From Rubrivivax sp. (GTDB lineage: Bacteria; Pseudomonadota; Gammaproteobacteria; Burkholderiales; Burkholderiaceae_C), in the NCBI GenBank assembly GCA_030653505.1, contig JAURZK010000044.1, positions 1 through 57,085 of the forward strand: a stretch of 57,085 nt of DNA. The letters run 5' to 3'. The position numbers and the translations under genes were made by a program. The notes under the pieces were generated by a model, which had not been told where the DNA came from, searched no databases, and saw only the letters and a program-made list of their open reading frames with translations. Within the stretch, counting starts at the first letter, position 1. Each line of letters starts with the position of its first letter. Below, piece after piece: positions 56,977 to 57,085 of this stretch.

Positions 56977-57085
56977 GGGTGGCTCACTCTGTGAGCCACC
57001 CCGCGGTGAAGATCTGGCCACCTGAACAGGAGGTTGGCCATGGCGCAGAACACGGTGCAGTACCAGCGGGGACTGTCGATGTCGG
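56977..57085 (+). mobile_element. Left end of an IS1595-family-like insertion sequence
   Basis: A perfect 11-base inverted repeat (GGGTGGCTCAC, loop TCT, GTGAGCCACCC, 56977-57001) marks the left end. It is followed 38 bases later by a transposase start codon, as expected for a compact IS. The element lies inside a TctC gene and runs out of the right edge of the window. Family assignment rests on the first residues of the transposase only. Confidence 0.7.
57040..57085 (+). CDS. IS1595-family-like transposase, N-terminal fragment
   Basis: Only 15 residues are visible, MAQNTVQYQRGLSMS, which match the usual start of IS1595-family transposases (MAxNxVQxQxGLSM). A strong AGGAGG ribosome-binding site lies 6 bases before the ATG. 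The catalytic domain lies beyond the window edge. The frame differs from that of the broken receptor gene. Confidence 0.68.
   Translation, partial: MAQNTVQYQRGLSMS

Noticed and set aside
1..57085. CRISPR arrays, tRNA or rRNA genes, phage genes or a replication origin
   Set aside because: I saw no direct-repeat arrays, no RNA gene signatures and no structural phage genes. All sizeable stretches are explained by metabolic genes.

Overview
The window is 57 kb of GC-rich DNA packed with catabolic genes. It contains no tRNA, rRNA, ribosomal or other housekeeping genes, and no gene-free stretch longer than about 260 bases. High GC, many TctC/Bug-type periplasmic receptors without transporter partners, numerous family III CoA-transferases and an IS1595-like element suggest a betaproteobacterium of the Burkholderiales. 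That assignment is inferred from composition and gene families, not from a marker gene. The window holds 55 gene calls, including two cut by its edges and one broken gene.

Layout. (1) 1-9.2 kb: the tail of an acyl-CoA carboxylase carboxyltransferase, then a leftward operon (quinone-oxidoreductase-like dehydrogenase, fused two-domain acyl-CoA dehydrogenase, DUF35 protein, cysteine-less thiolase-fold protein, alpha/beta hydrolase), with a divergent SDR and NDP-forming acyl-CoA synthetase. (2) 9.2-14.9 kb: a MaoC-like gene, divergent from an acyl-CoA dehydrogenase pair, CoA-transferase and degenerate SDR, then a crotonase. (3) 15-19.6 kb: two TctC receptors, two hotdog thioesterase-like genes and a CoA-transferase. 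(4) 34.1-19.7 kb, leftward: a 14-gene run of biotin-dependent acyl-CoA carboxylase, two crotonases, five acyl-CoA dehydrogenases, two PaaI thioesterases, two SDRs and a MaoC-like gene. (5) 42.2-34.3 kb, leftward: acyl-CoA dehydrogenase, crotonase, a second carboxylase, an HMG-CoA-lyase-like protein and an MFS transporter. (6) 42.4-48.2 kb: TetR regulator, MaoC-like protein, ETF:ubiquinone oxidoreductase, two tandem SDRs and a CoA-transferase. (7) 48.2-57.1 kb: an alpha-methylacyl-CoA racemase, another CoA-transferase and MaoC gene, four TctC receptors (the last broken by an IS), a TauD/TfdA dioxygenase and a bicupin.

How the genes fit together. Receptors and a permease take up a carboxylic acid. 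CoA-transferases, the NDP-forming synthetase or both activate it. The racemase sets the 2-methyl configuration. Nine acyl-CoA dehydrogenase genes oxidise it and pass electrons to quinone through ETF and the encoded ETF-QO. Crotonases, MaoC-like proteins and SDRs carry out hydration, reduction and oxidation. Two carboxylases allow a leucine- or geranyl-type route (carboxylate a 3-methyl-enoyl-CoA, hydrate it, cleave it with the lyase). The DUF35/thiolase pair could perform a retro-aldol cleavage. The substrate is most likely a methyl-branched or alicyclic (isoprenoid-like) acid; its identity is inferred, not read.

The most interesting signal is a recurring 15-base element, ACTAAC-N3-YGTTTG. 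It occurs in clear form in five promoter regions and in weaker form in two more, usually inside the -35/-10 spacer. One copy lies directly between the TetR gene and the operon divergent from it. This points to one local regulator controlling dispersed transcription units as a single catabolic regulon.
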